DNA from: Marivita sp. GX14005
GTDB taxonomy: Bacteria > Pseudomonadota > Alphaproteobacteria > Rhodobacterales > Rhodobacteraceae
DNA: 64,000 nucleotides
Direction of reading: 5' to 3'
Assembly: GCF_023370775.1 (NCBI RefSeq)
Contig: NZ_JAMCCQ010000004.1
Location: 186,001-250,000 of the forward strand
Shown here: positions 44,503 through 53,116 of the stretch, in pieces
How the letters are laid out: each line of letters starts with the position of its first letter
Numbering within the stretch: the first letter of the stretch is position 1
The notes under the pieces: generated by a model
Database searches by the model: none
Seen by the model: only the letters and a program-made list of their open reading frames with translations
What the model was told of the DNA's origin: nothing
Translations under genes and position numbers: made by a program

Positions 44503-45292
44503 CCCGACACCCCCGCCCCGCATCGTCTGCGACGCTGTGGGCAAGGTTTTCGACGGCGGCACGGAGGCCGTGCGGGACGTGAGCCTGACCTTTGCGGCGG
44601 GGCAGACCACGGCGCTGGTCGGCCCGTCGGGATGCGGCAAGTCCACGCTTTTGCGCATGATCGCCGGGCTGGAAAGCCCGAGCGCCGGGCGGATCGAAAT
44701 CGCCGGTGCGCCGCCTTCGGAGACCTTGCGGCAGGCGGGACTGTCGATTGCGTTTCAGGATCCCTCGTTGCTGCCCTGGCGCAGTGTGCGGGGCAATATC
44801 GAACTGGCGCTGAGCCTTGCGCGTCGGCCCGCGCGCGGCTCCGAGGTGGACGAATTGATCGCGCTGGTCGGGCTTGACGGGTTCGCCGATACGCGCCCGG
44901 CGGAGCTGTCGGGCGGGATGCGCCAGCGCGCGGCCATCGCGCGGGCGCTGGCGACGCAGCCGGGGCTTTTGCTGCTCGATGAGCCGTTCGGCGCGGTCGA
45001 TGAGCTGACGCGGCGGCAGTTGGCGCAGGATCTGCCGCGCATCTGGGAAGCGCGCGGCACGACGACGCTGCTTGTCACCCATTCGGTGACCGAGGCGGTC
45101 ACGCTGTCGGACCGGGTGATCGTGCTGACGCCGCGCCCCGCGCAGGTGGCGGCCGATATCGAGATCGACCTGCCGCGCCCGCGCCCCGAAGGGATCGGCC
45201 GGAGCGAGGCGGCGAAGGTGCTGATCGAACGGGTCTTTGCCGAACTGACCGAGGCGATGGCGGCGCAGGACAGGCCGCTGGCCGCGCAGTGA
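44492..45292 (+). CDS. ABC transporter ATP-binding protein (SsuB/TauB/ThiZ type)
   Basis: 266 residues: Walker A '[20 protein letters not shown]', Q-loop 'LSIAFQDPSLLPWRSVRGNI', signature '[16 protein letters not shown]', Walker B 'LLLLDEPFGAVDELTRRQL', H-loop 'LLVTHSVTEAV'. The 'F-Q-x-P-x-L-L-P-W' string is typical for nitrate/sulfonate/pyrimidine importers. It drives the upstream binding protein and downstream double permease. Its stop overlaps the GTG of the permease. Confidence 0.93.
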   Translation: MAADPTPPPRIVCDAVGKVFDGGTEAVRDVSLTFAAGQTTALVGPSGCGKSTLLRMIAGLESPSAGRIEIAGAPPSETLRQAGLSIAFQDPSLLPWRSVRGNIELALSLARRPARGSEVDELIALVGLDGFADTRPAELSGGMRQRAAIARALATQPGLLLLDEPFGAVDELTRRQLAQDLPRIWEARGTTTLLVTHSVTEAVTLSDRVIVLTPRPAQVAADIEIDLPRPRPEGIGRSEAAKVLIERVFAELTEAMAAQDRPLAAQ

Positions 45293-46857
45293 CCGACGCC
45301 GCGAGTCCCGCCCCGCGCCGGGGCCGCGCCCATGGCGCGTGGATCGGCGTTGCCGTCATCATCGCGCTTTGGGAACTGGCGGGGCGAGGCCTCACCGAGG
45401 CGTTCGTTCTTGCCGCGCCGAGCGAGGTTCTGGCCTATCTGGCCGAGGATTGGCGGCTCATGGCGCGCGCGCTTGGCGTGACGCTGGCCAATGCCGCCGC
45501 CGGGTTCGTGATCGGCAATCTCGCCGCCGTGGCGCTCGCCGGCATCGCGCTGCTCTGGCCGCGCTCGCAACGGATCGTGACGGGGCTTGCGCTGCTGGTC
45601 TTTTGCCTGCCGCTGGTCGCCACCGGGCCGATCCTGCGGGTGTTCTTCGGGCCCGGCCCCGGCCCTCAGATCACGCTGGCGGCGCTGGCGGTTTACTACA
45701 CGACGCTGATCCCGTTGCTCGTGGGCCTGCGCGCCGCGCCCGACAGCTGGTTCGATCTGGTGCGCAGCTACGGGCGCGGGCGGATCGCGGCGCTGGTGCA
45801 TGTGCGGCTGATGGCGGCGCTGCCTTACCTGTTCGCGGGCCTGCAAATCGCCGCGCCCGCCGCGTTCCTTGGCGCGATGGTGGGCGAGTTCACCGGCGCG
45901 GAGCGCGGCATGGGCGTTCTGACGGTCCGCGCGATACGGGCGCTCGATGTGGAGATGACATGGGGGCTGGCGACTGTGGCGACGGCGGTGGCGATCCTCG
46001 CCTATCTCGCCATCGGCGCGCTGGCGCGGCGCGTCCTGCTCGATGCGCCGCCCGTGATCCTCGCCGCACCGGCGGCAGCGAACCGGGGTCGGGGATGGGT
46101 CGATGCGCTTGTCGTGCTGGCGCTGGCAATCGGGCTCTGGGGCTGGACGATCTGGGCCTTCGGGCTCAACCCGTTCTTTGCCAAGGGGCCGGGGGATGTC
46201 TGGGCCGCGCTTGTCACCGCGCCGGATGCCGCCGCCACGCGCGGGGTCATCGGCGCGGCGCTGGCGGAGACGGCGGTGTTCCTGCTGCCGGGATACCTCG
46301 CCGGGCTGGCCGCCGGGGCGGGGCTGGCGATCCTGCTGGTTCTGGTGCCTGCGCTTGCAGGCACCGCGATGCCGCTGGCCATCGCGCTGCGCTCGGTGCC
46401 CATCGTGACGACCGCGCCGCTGGTGGTGCTGATCCTCGGCCGCGGAGCGGCGGGGACCATCGTTCTGGTGGCGGTCATGGTGTTCTTCCCGACATTCGTG
46501 GCCTGCCTGCACGGGTTGCGGCAAGCGCCAGGGCAGGTGATGGACGTGCTCGACAGCTACGCCGCCGGGCCGCTCGCGCGGCTCGTGCGCGTGCGCATCC
46601 CGGCGATGCTGCCGAGCTTCTTTGCCGCCGCCCGCATGGCGGTGCCCGCGTCGGTTCTGGCCGTGACGGTGGTGGAGTGGCTCGCCACCGGGGCGGGGAT
46701 CGGCAGCCTGATGGCGCTCTCGGCCTCGCTGTCGGATTACGATATCCTGTGGAGTTCGGTCGTCCTCGTCGCCGCGCTGTCGGCGCTTGGCTATGCGCTC
46801 GTCGGCGCGGTGGAGCGGCGGGTGCTGGCGCGCTATGCGCCCGAGCAGCTGGCATGA
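45289..46857 (+). CDS. Double-length ABC transporter permease (two fused permease domains)
   Basis: 522 residues, about twice a normal permease of this class. The first half runs ~15-250 ('LALLVFCLPLVATGPILRVF', 'LVRSYGRGRIAALVHVRLMA') and the second ~265-510 ('LAIALRSVPIVTTAPLVVLI', 'LDSYAAGPLARLVRVRIPAM'). Each has its own coupling loop, so a single chain could replace the usual homodimer. The start is GTG, overlapping the ATPase stop (GTGA). The fusion is seen directly as two tandem domains with no stop between. Confidence 0.9.
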   Translation: MTDAASPAPRRGRAHGAWIGVAVIIALWELAGRGLTEAFVLAAPSEVLAYLAEDWRLMARALGVTLANAAAGFVIGNLAAVALAGIALLWPRSQRIVTGLALLVFCLPLVATGPILRVFFGPGPGPQITLAALAVYYTTLIPLLVGLRAAPDSWFDLVRSYGRGRIAALVHVRLMAALPYLFAGLQIAAPAAFLGAMVGEFTGAERGMGVLTVRAIRALDVEMTWGLATVATAVAILAYLAIGALARRVLLDAPPVILAAPAAANRGRGWVDALVVLALAIGLWGWTIWAFGLNPFFAKGPGDVWAALVTAPDAAATRGVIGAALAETAVFLLPGYLAGLAAGAGLAILLVLVPALAGTAMPLAIALRSVPIVTTAPLVVLILGRGAAGTIVLVAVMVFFPTFVACLHGLRQAPGQVMDVLDSYAAGPLARLVRVRIPAMLPSFFAAARMAVPASVLAVTVVEWLATGAGIGSLMALSASLSDYDILWSSVVLVAALSALGYALVGAVERRVLARYAPEQLA

Positions 46858-47897
46858 GCCCGCGCCGCGCCGCCTTTGCCATTCCGGGCAATATCGCCAC
46901 CCCGACGGGCGGCTATATCTACGAGCGCAAGTTGCTGGAGGGGCTGCGGGCCAAAGGGCGCGATGTGCTGCATCTGAAGCTCGGCGGCTCCTTTCCTGAT
47001 CCGAGCGAGGCGGACATGGCCGATGCCTTGGAGCAGCTGCGCGCGCTGGAGCCGGACCGCGCGGTGATCCTCGACGGGTTCGTTTCGGCCACGCTGGACA
47101 CCGAGGCGCTGGCGCGGCTGCATGTGCCTTGCGTTGCGATGGTGCATCATCCGCTGGCGCTGGAGACCGGGCTGGACGCGGCGCGGCGGGATCGTCTTTA
47201 CCGGCTGGAGCGCGCCAATCTGGTGCATATGGCGCATGTCTTCGTGCCCAGCCCCAGCACCGCGCGCACGCTGCAAAGCCGCTATGGCGTGACACCGGAT
47301 CGCATCACCGTTCTTCGCCCCGGCACGGAACGGCCCGCCCGCGCGGCAGAGCCGGTCACGCCGCCGCTGATCCTGTCGGTCGGGATCCAGCATCCGCGCA
47401 AGGGGCATGACGTGCTTCTGCGCGCGCTGGCGCGGCTTGGGCATCTCGACTGGCAGGCGGTGATCGCGGGCAAGGTGCATGACGAGGCGCACGCCGCCGA
47501 CCTGATGCGATTGCGGGATGATCTGGCGCTCGCCGAACGGGTGGACATCGCCGGATATGTCGCGCCCGAACGGCTGGCCGCGCTCTATGCTCAGGCGTCG
47601 ATCTTCGCGCTGGCAACGCGGTTCGAAGGCTATGGGCTGGTCTTCGACGAGGCGCTGGCGCATGGCCTGCCCATCGTCAGCTGCGCTGCGGGCGCGGTGC
47701 CGGAGACGGTGCCGGACGGGGCGGGGCGACTGGTGCCGCCGGACGACCCCGTGCATTTCGCGACGGCGCTCGAAACCTTGCTGCGCGATCCCGCGTTGCG
47801 CACACGACAGGCCGAAGCGGCACGGCAGGCGGGCGCGGCGCTTCCCGGCTGGTCTAACACGGCGCGGCGGGCCGGAGCGGTGCTGGATCGGCTTTAG
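46854..47897 (+). CDS. Glycosyltransferase family 4 protein
   Basis: 347 residues, ATG overlapping the permease stop (ATGA). GT-B fold: N-terminal 'AAFAIPGNIATPTGGYIYER' donor/acceptor loop, middle 'HVFVPSPSTARTLQSRYGVT', 'ILSVGIQHPRKGHDVLLRAL', and C-terminal E-x7-E motif 'RFEGYGLVFDEALAHGLPIV'. It transfers a sugar from a nucleotide donor. Tight coupling to an NMT1/THI5-type importer operon is unusual and has no obvious metabolic link. Confidence 0.88.
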   Translation: MSPRRAAFAIPGNIATPTGGYIYERKLLEGLRAKGRDVLHLKLGGSFPDPSEADMADALEQLRALEPDRAVILDGFVSATLDTEALARLHVPCVAMVHHPLALETGLDAARRDRLYRLERANLVHMAHVFVPSPSTARTLQSRYGVTPDRITVLRPGTERPARAAEPVTPPLILSVGIQHPRKGHDVLLRALARLGHLDWQAVIAGKVHDEAHAADLMRLRDDLALAERVDIAGYVAPERLAALYAQASIFALATRFEGYGLVFDEALAHGLPIVSCAAGAVPETVPDGAGRLVPPDDPVHFATALETLLRDPALRTRQAEAARQAGAALPGWSNTARRAGAVLDRL

Positions 47898-48190
47898 AAA
47901 GACGAAAACCCGCTATGCAGGGTAAATCGGTGGTTGTATCCGCTGCGATGCAGAATAGACTTGCCGCACGCTTGGCGATGGCGTCGCCGGGTGCGAAGCG
48001 GGGGCTTTGCAGCACATTGTTGGTCATCCTGAACGCCCGGATGTTGACGAGGTGAGGATATGTTTTCGCCCAGGACGTTCCGATCGGAGAGGGCGGTCGC
48101 CCTGAGACCGGGCGCGGGAATTGGTAAGGTGACGCAACCTGCCGGCAGTGCGGGCGGCGGCGTGCAGGAATTGGATTGAGGGATTTTCGA
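47898..48190. other. Intergenic gap, no gene recognised
   Basis: About 290 bases of slightly lower GC between two plus-strand genes. A minus-strand open frame crosses it but overlaps the glycosyltransferase end, and its sequence is not recognisable. No terminator or RNA motif stands out. Confidence 0.4.
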
Positions 48191-49837
48191 ATGAAACAGA
48201 TGTTCGGGGTGATTTTCGCGGCGCTCATGGGCGCGGCAGGCGCGGCTCATGCGCAGGAGACGCCGCTTTCGGCGGTGCAGTCCGATCCCGAGGAAATGGG
48301 TTGGATGCAGGGCTTTCCGCCGCCCGAGGACAAGACGATCCGATTCACCGATCCCGATTACTTCGCCTTTCCCAAGCTGCGCTGGACTGTGTGCCATTTC
48401 CGCGAACTCATGCCCACGACCGCCGTGCGGCAAGGCGCGGGCGCGGCGAGCATCCTGCCTGTCGATCTCGATCCCGGTCTCGATCAGGTGAGCTTCACGC
48501 CGCTCGGCAGCGGCACGGAAATGACATGGGCCGAGGCGTTCGATGCCAATTACACTGACGGGCTGCTTGTCATGCACAAGGGCCGGATCGTCTATGAACG
48601 CTATGACGGCTGCCTTGACGAGCATACCCTGCACGGCGCGATGTCGGTCACGAAAAGCCTGACCGGGCTTCTGGCCGAGATCCTGATCGCCGAAGGCAAG
48701 CTCGATGACACCGCGCTCATGGCGGCGATCATCCCCGAACTCGACGGCAGCGCCTTCTCAGATGCGACCGTGCGGCAGGTGCTCGATATGACGACGGCGC
48801 TCGATTATTCGGAGGATTACTCCGATCCCGAGGCCGAGGTCTGGACCTATGCCGAAGCGGGCAGCCCCCTGCCCAAGCCCGAAGGCTATGACGGGCCGCG
48901 GTCGTATTTCGGTTATCTGCAAACGGTCGAGAAGGACGGCACGCATGGCGAGGCCTTCGGATACAAGACCGTCAATGCCGATGCCGCCGGCTGGCTGATC
49001 GCGCGGATTACCGGCGTGTCGGTCGCCGACTATTTCTCGAACCGCATCTGGCAGCGGCTCGGCACCGACCGGGAGGCGTTCTACACTGTGGATTCCATCG
49101 GCACGCCCTTTGCCGGCGGCGGGTTCAACGCGACGCTGCGCGACATGGCGCGGCTCGGGCAACTGGTGCTCGACAAGGGCCAGTGGCGCGGTGTGCAGGT
49201 GATCCCCGAGGAGGCGATCGCCGCCATCGCGGAGGGCGGCGACAAGGCCGCGTTCGCCAGATCCGGCTATGACAGCCTCGATGGCTGGAGCTATGGCAGC
49301 ATGTGGTGGAACACCCATGACGATCACGGCGCCTTTGCCGCGCGCGGGGTGCATGGGCAGACGATCTGGATCGACCCCGAAGCCGATATGGTCATCGTGC
49401 GCTTCGCCTCGAACCCGATGGCGGCGAATGCGGCGAACGATCCGACATCGCTGCCAGCCTATCGCGCGGTGGCCGATTACCTCATTGCGCAGGACGGCGC
49501 GCCCGAACTGGTGGGCCGCGAATGGTTCATCGAGGATATCGCGGCGCGCGGCGTGATCGACGACAGCGCGCCGTCGCTGCACTTTCTGCCCGATGGCAAG
49601 CTGGCCGGGAACCTGACCTGCAACCGGCTGATCGCGGAATACACCGCCGGGGAGGATGGCAGCCTCGACATCAAGCCGGGCGGCGCGACGATGATGGTCT
49701 GCCCCGAAGCGATGATGACGCAGGAACTCAGCCTTCTGCAGATGCTCCCCCGCCTGACGCGCTACGAGATCGACAAGATGGGCACGCTGTTGCTGTTCGA
49801 CGAGGCGGGGCAGACGATCACGGCCCGGCGGCGATAG
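48191..49837 (+). CDS. Secreted serine hydrolase (beta-lactamase/class C family)
   Basis: 548 residues. Signal peptide 'MKQMFGVIFAALMGAAGAAH' with cleavage near AHA-QE. The beta-lactamase-related domain has the S-x-x-K nucleophile in 'GAMSVTKSLTGLLAEILIAE', a Y-x-N-like motif in 'TALDYSEDYSDPEAEVWTYA', and a late H-x-G element in 'ARGVHGQTIWIDPEADMVIV'. A ~130-residue C-terminal extension follows. Such enzymes hydrolyse esters, amides or oligomers rather than acting as true beta-lactamases. The ATG at 48191 is chosen because the signal starts there. The tail overlaps the convergent membrane gene by 20 bases. Confidence 0.88.
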   Translation: MKQMFGVIFAALMGAAGAAHAQETPLSAVQSDPEEMGWMQGFPPPEDKTIRFTDPDYFAFPKLRWTVCHFRELMPTTAVRQGAGAASILPVDLDPGLDQVSFTPLGSGTEMTWAEAFDANYTDGLLVMHKGRIVYERYDGCLDEHTLHGAMSVTKSLTGLLAEILIAEGKLDDTALMAAIIPELDGSAFSDATVRQVLDMTTALDYSEDYSDPEAEVWTYAEAGSPLPKPEGYDGPRSYFGYLQTVEKDGTHGEAFGYKTVNADAAGWLIARITGVSVADYFSNRIWQRLGTDREAFYTVDSIGTPFAGGGFNATLRDMARLGQLVLDKGQWRGVQVIPEEAIAAIAEGGDKAAFARSGYDSLDGWSYGSMWWNTHDDHGAFAARGVHGQTIWIDPEADMVIVRFASNPMAANAANDPTSLPAYRAVADYLIAQDGAPELVGREWFIEDIAARGVIDDSAPSLHFLPDGKLAGNLTCNRLIAEYTAGEDGSLDIKPGGATMMVCPEAMMTQELSLLQMLPRLTRYEIDKMGTLLLFDEAGQTITARRR

Positions 49838-50495
49838 CGCGCGGCGCATAGGTGCCGCGGATATAGGCCAGCAGCAGGGAGAGGAAGACCATCTCCCCGC
49901 CATCCTCTGCAATGCCGATCAGCCCGGCGCGCAGGCTGCGATCGGCCGCCAGACCGTGCAGTGCGTCGATCACGACCGCACAAATGAGAACCGCGCCGAA
50001 GATGAGAAGCGCCGGGATCATGCGCTCGCGCCGGCGCGGGTCCACGTGCGCCCAGCCTGCAACGAGACCGGCCAGCGCGATCATGCCGAGCGCGGCCCAG
50101 ACGGCGAATTCGCCGAGGATCACGCTGGTTTCAAGATCGAGAAAACGGTAGAGCGCGAGCCCTTCGATCAGCGCGGTCGCACCGCGTTCGTGCAGTTGCA
50201 GCGCATCATCGAGCAGCGCGAGCGCGAAGAGCAGCGCCAGCCCGGCCGCGCCGGGATCGCGGCTTCGCCGGATATGGCCGATGAGGGCGACGAGGATGAG
50301 TGCCCATTTGACGTAGTTGAAGATCTCCCCCGCTCCCCAGTCGCGCGTGATGTTCAGGAGGTCCGGCCAATGCCCGACCGCGCCGCGCATCACCATGAGG
50401 CCGAGGGCGACATGAACCCCGATCAATACCGCGTCGAGGCCAAGCGCAAGGCGCAGGGTCCGCATCTCCAGACGATCAAAACACGTATAACTCAT
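49818..50495 (-). CDS. Hypothetical multi-spanning membrane protein
   Basis: 225 residues, or 215 from the second ATG (50465). Six or so hydrophobic helices, including 'ALGLDAVLIGVHVALGLMVM', 'YVKWALILVALIGHI', 'EFAVWAALGMIALAGLVAGW' and 'RMIPALLIFGAVLICAVVID'. Acidic residues lie inside a helix ('ALALLDDALQLHERGATALI'), possibly metal- or proton-binding. No family is recognised. It converges on the serine hydrolase gene. Confidence 0.65.
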   Translation of the reverse strand: MSYTCFDRLEMRTLRLALGLDAVLIGVHVALGLMVMRGAVGHWPDLLNITRDWGAGEIFNYVKWALILVALIGHIRRSRDPGAAGLALLFALALLDDALQLHERGATALIEGLALYRFLDLETSVILGEFAVWAALGMIALAGLVAGWAHVDPRRRERMIPALLIFGAVLICAVVIDALHGLAADRSLRAGLIGIAEDGGEMVFLSLLLAYIRGTYAPRAIAAGP

Positions 50496-50686
50496 AAAGG
50501 TTTACAATAGCGGCCCCCGACATGCGCGGGGCAATTCGTCGTAGCATTGCAAAGCGCGCCTGTAAACGCGCGGGCGCAAGCGGGGTCAACTCGATGCCTT
50601 GCGCATGGGGCATGGCCGGCTTGCCGCCGGGGGGATTGACCGAACGGGGCAACATGTCCTAGAGGGCGGGCAAGGCACCTGCGCCG

Positions 50687-50791
50687 ATGGCGTCGGCGGA
50701 TTTCGCCTTTTCCGACATAACCCGTCCTGCACGCCCGGATTTCACACCCTTCGCTTTGCGGAGGGTTTTGTTTCGTGAGGTTTCGACATGA
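50687..50791 (+). CDS. 34-residue leader peptide upstream of a DMT exporter
   Basis: ATG at 50687 starts a 34-codon frame ('MASADFAFSDITRPARPDFT', then 'PFALRRVLFREVST') ending in a TGA at 50789-50791 that overlaps the exporter ATG at 50788 (ATGA). An intrinsic-terminator-like hairpin with a T-run (50747-50773) lies inside its last third. The exact coupling to the exporter and the embedded terminator suggest translation-dependent attenuation. Only a weak ribosome site precedes it. Alternative: it is a non-coding leader that happens to be open. Confidence 0.5.
   Translation: MASADFAFSDITRPARPDFTPFALRRVLFREVST
50747..50773 (+). terminator. Hairpin with T-run in the DMT exporter leader (attenuator candidate)
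   Basis: Stem CCCTTCGC/GCGGAGGG (eight pairs, one G-T) around TTT, then TTTTGTTT. It lies only 15 bases before the exporter start and inside the leader-peptide frame, so it would end transcription before the exporter unless prevented, for example by ribosomes. Confidence 0.6.
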
Positions 50792-51738
50792 TGATGCACA
50801 CCGATATTCGCAGCGCCCCCTGGGCCGTGCTGCAGGAGCGTTCCGGCATGATCTTCATGGCGCTGGCGATGCTTCTGCTGCCGGTGGGCGACACGTTCGC
50901 CAAGCTGCTGACCGGCGCGATGGATCCGGTCGCGGTGGCGATGTGGCGGCTGATCGCGCAGAGCCTGTGCCTTCTGCCGGTGGCGTTCGTGCTGCGGCGG
51001 CAGCTGCGCGGGCCGATGTTCTCGCCTGTCGTGGCGCTCTCGGGCGCGCTGCTGTCGGTGTCGCTGACCGGGCTGATCTTCGCCTTTTCGGTGATGCCCA
51101 TCGCCACGGCCATCGCGATCTTCTTTGTCGAGCCGCTGATCCTGACGGTTCTGGCCGGGCCGTTGCTGGGCGAAAAGGCCGGTCCGCGGCGCCTGATCGC
51201 GGTCGGCGTCGGGCTGATCGGCGCGCTCATCGTGATCCGCCCCGGCGGGTCCGCTTATGGCTGGGCGACGCTGCTGCCGCTCATGTCGGCTTTTGCCTAT
51301 GCGCTCAACATGATCGTCCTGAAACGCGGCTCGGCCCGGCGCTCGGCGCTGACGATGCAATGCGGCGCGACGGTATATGCCGCGCTCTTCGTCTGCTTCG
51401 GCGCGGGGGCGCTGGCCCTTGCTGGCGATCTGTTGCTTCTGCCCGCCGAAGGGCAGGGGCACGCATGGGCCATCATCGCCGCGCTCGGCGCCGTCGCGGC
51501 GTTCAGCTTCGTGCTCATCGCCGAAGCGTTCCGCCGCGAGGAGGCAACGGTGCTCGCCCCGTTCCAGTATTTCGAGATCCTGGCGGCCACTGCTCTGGGC
51601 TTCTTCGTCTTCGGAGATTTCCCCGACGCCTTCACCTGGGCCGGGCTGGCGGTGATCCTGGGCTCCGGCATCTACATCTTCCAGCGCGAACAGGTGACCG
51701 AGACATCCGCCCCCCGCCGCAAGCGGGGTGGGCGGTAG
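50788..51738 (+). CDS. EamA/DMT-family transporter
   Basis: 316 residues, ten hydrophobic helices in two EamA repeats. The first starts 'MIFMALAMLLLPVGDTFAKL' and the second around 'ATLLPLMSAFAYALNMIVLK'; repeat-end motif 'EKAGPRRLIAVGVGLIGALI'. It is a distant relative of the 34647 exporter. The ATG overlaps the leader-peptide stop; the start is a run of three ATG codons. Probably exports an amino acid or related metabolite; expression is likely controlled by the upstream attenuator. Confidence 0.9.
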   Translation: MMMHTDIRSAPWAVLQERSGMIFMALAMLLLPVGDTFAKLLTGAMDPVAVAMWRLIAQSLCLLPVAFVLRRQLRGPMFSPVVALSGALLSVSLTGLIFAFSVMPIATAIAIFFVEPLILTVLAGPLLGEKAGPRRLIAVGVGLIGALIVIRPGGSAYGWATLLPLMSAFAYALNMIVLKRGSARRSALTMQCGATVYAALFVCFGAGALALAGDLLLLPAEGQGHAWAIIAALGAVAAFSFVLIAEAFRREEATVLAPFQYFEILAATALGFFVFGDFPDAFTWAGLAVILGSGIYIFQREQVTETSAPRRKRGGR

Positions 51739-51825
51739 GTTTTGACAGGGTCTGGAGCGTATTCAGACCCACGCTCTTGCGCGAGCGATCTGGAAAATCC
51801 AAAGATGTGCAGGAAGCGGAATGGA

Positions 51826-52368
51826 CTAGGGGCCGCTTTGGACGATCCAGTATCTCTCGGCGATCAGACGCGTCGATACCCAAAATAGAGCAAACAACGC
51901 AAAGTCCGAAACGAAGTTGTAGAACACCCATTGATCGTTTGATAACGCCCTTCGCGCCACCTCGTTCGCCACGGCAGATAAAAGGGCCAACGCGATCCAC
52001 GCGATGTGTAGTGAAAGCCAACCTGACGTTTCGATGCGAAGCCTGTAGCCAAGCGTTCGTTCCAGTAGGCTCGGCTTCGCAACCGTGCCGACAGCGAGAA
52101 TAGTGGCGAAGGCAATCGCTCCTACGGTAGGACGGACAAGAACGTAACTCGGATCATCCAGCAGGATACCGAAACCCGTCAGAATGAGAGCAAGGACAAG
52201 GGTTGAGACTGCAAGCCACGGAAGGCAACCGTCCCAGCGCCAGCGAACAGCGACGGACAGAGTGGTCGCCACCAGTGCCGCGCCGGCACCTACGAATAAA
52301 CCGCCAGCGGCGTTTCCAAACAGGAAAGCTATCGCGGGCAGAAACTCGAGTAGAAGACGACGATCCAT
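51826..52368 (-). CDS. YciB/IspZ-like membrane protein
   Basis: 180 residues with five hydrophobic helices. 'LLLEFLPAIAFLFGNAAGG' at the N-terminus, 'DDPSYVLVRPTVGAIAFATI', 'AKPSLLERTLGYRLRI', 'GWLSLHIAWIALALLSAVAN' and 'DQWVFYNFVSDFALFALFWV' follow the YciB (septation protein A) pattern, in particular K-P-x-x-x-R-x-L-G and W-x-x-x-x-x-A-W. Similarity is moderate. Base composition is visibly lower in GC than both neighbours, and the gene stands alone, which suggests acquisition from elsewhere. Confidence 0.65.
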   Translation of the reverse strand: MDRRLLLEFLPAIAFLFGNAAGGLFVGAGAALVATTLSVAVRWRWDGCLPWLAVSTLVLALILTGFGILLDDPSYVLVRPTVGAIAFATILAVGTVAKPSLLERTLGYRLRIETSGWLSLHIAWIALALLSAVANEVARRALSNDQWVFYNFVSDFALFALFWVSTRLIAERYWIVQSGP

Positions 52369-52441
52369 GCGTTCAATAAGACGTCGCTACGATCGCTTTG
52401 CAAGTCCGCTGTTTGGCTTCATCCGCTGCCGGCAAGCCCCC

Positions 52442-53116
52442 TCAAACCCGCGGCCGGCGCAGGAGCGTCTGGTTCACGTCGAGCAGATGCAGTTCCATGC
52501 GCCGGGCGGCTTCGGTGCTGTCGCGGGAGGCGATGGCGTCGAAGAGGGCGCGGTGCTGGTCTCCGAAGCGGGTCATGACGCCGGGGGTGTGGCTTTCCTC
52601 GCGCACGCTTTCCCAGGCGTTCAGCTTACGCACGGTGCGGATTTCGTCGTAGATCTGCAAAAAAAGCGGGTTTCGGGCCAGAACGGCGATCTGGTAATGG
52701 AACGTGTCGTCGGCCATCTCGTAGGCCGCGCGTTCGGTGTGATCGAGCGTGGCCTGCATGAAGCCTTCGAGCCGCTGCACATCCTCGCGCCGGGCGCGGC
52801 GGGCGGCATGGGCGGCGAGCGCGGGTTCGATCTGAAGCCGGACCTCCATCATGTCCTGCGGCGTCGTCTCGCGCGCGAGGCGCGTCAGCGCGGGCTGGCC
52901 GCTCATCACCGGGGGGGCGGCGAAGGTGCCGCGCCCTTGCCGGCGGTAGATCACGCCGCGATCCTCCAGCACATCGAGCGCGCCGCGCAGGCGGGTGCGG
53001 GTGACGTTGAACCGCTCGGCCAGTTCGCGTTCGCTCGGCAGGCGGCCATCGGCGGCGATGGCACCGGAGGAGACGAAATCGGCGAGCTGGTCGGTCAGCG
53101 CGTCGGGCTGGGTCAT
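52442..53116 (-). CDS. GntR-family transcriptional regulator (FCD subfamily)
   Basis: 224 residues. Winged helix 'AIAADGRLPSERELAERFNV' and 'TRTRLRGALDVLEDRGVIYR', then an FCD helical domain ('EVRLQIEPALAAHAARRARR', 'DTFHYQIAVLARNPLFLQIY', 'EEHRAL'-type end as 'DQHRALFDAIASRDS') with the metal-binding Asp/His positions. It is the last gene of the peptide/gamma-glutamyl operon and overlaps the TauE gene by four bases. It probably represses the operon through the palindrome at 62076-62100, whose A-T-T-G-G-T core matches GntR-type half-sites. Confidence 0.9.
   Translation of the reverse strand: MTQPDALTDQLADFVSSGAIAADGRLPSERELAERFNVTRTRLRGALDVLEDRGVIYRRQGRGTFAAPPVMSGQPALTRLARETTPQDMMEVRLQIEPALAAHAARRARREDVQRLEGFMQATLDHTERAAYEMADDTFHYQIAVLARNPLFLQIYDEIRTVRKLNAWESVREESHTPGVMTRFGDQHRALFDAIASRDSTEAARRMELHLLDVNQTLLRRPRV

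Noticed and set aside
47854-48228. Minus-strand 124-codon frame over the gap after the glycosyltransferase
   Set aside because: It overlaps the end of a real gene, lacks a ribosome site and has no recognisable similarity.
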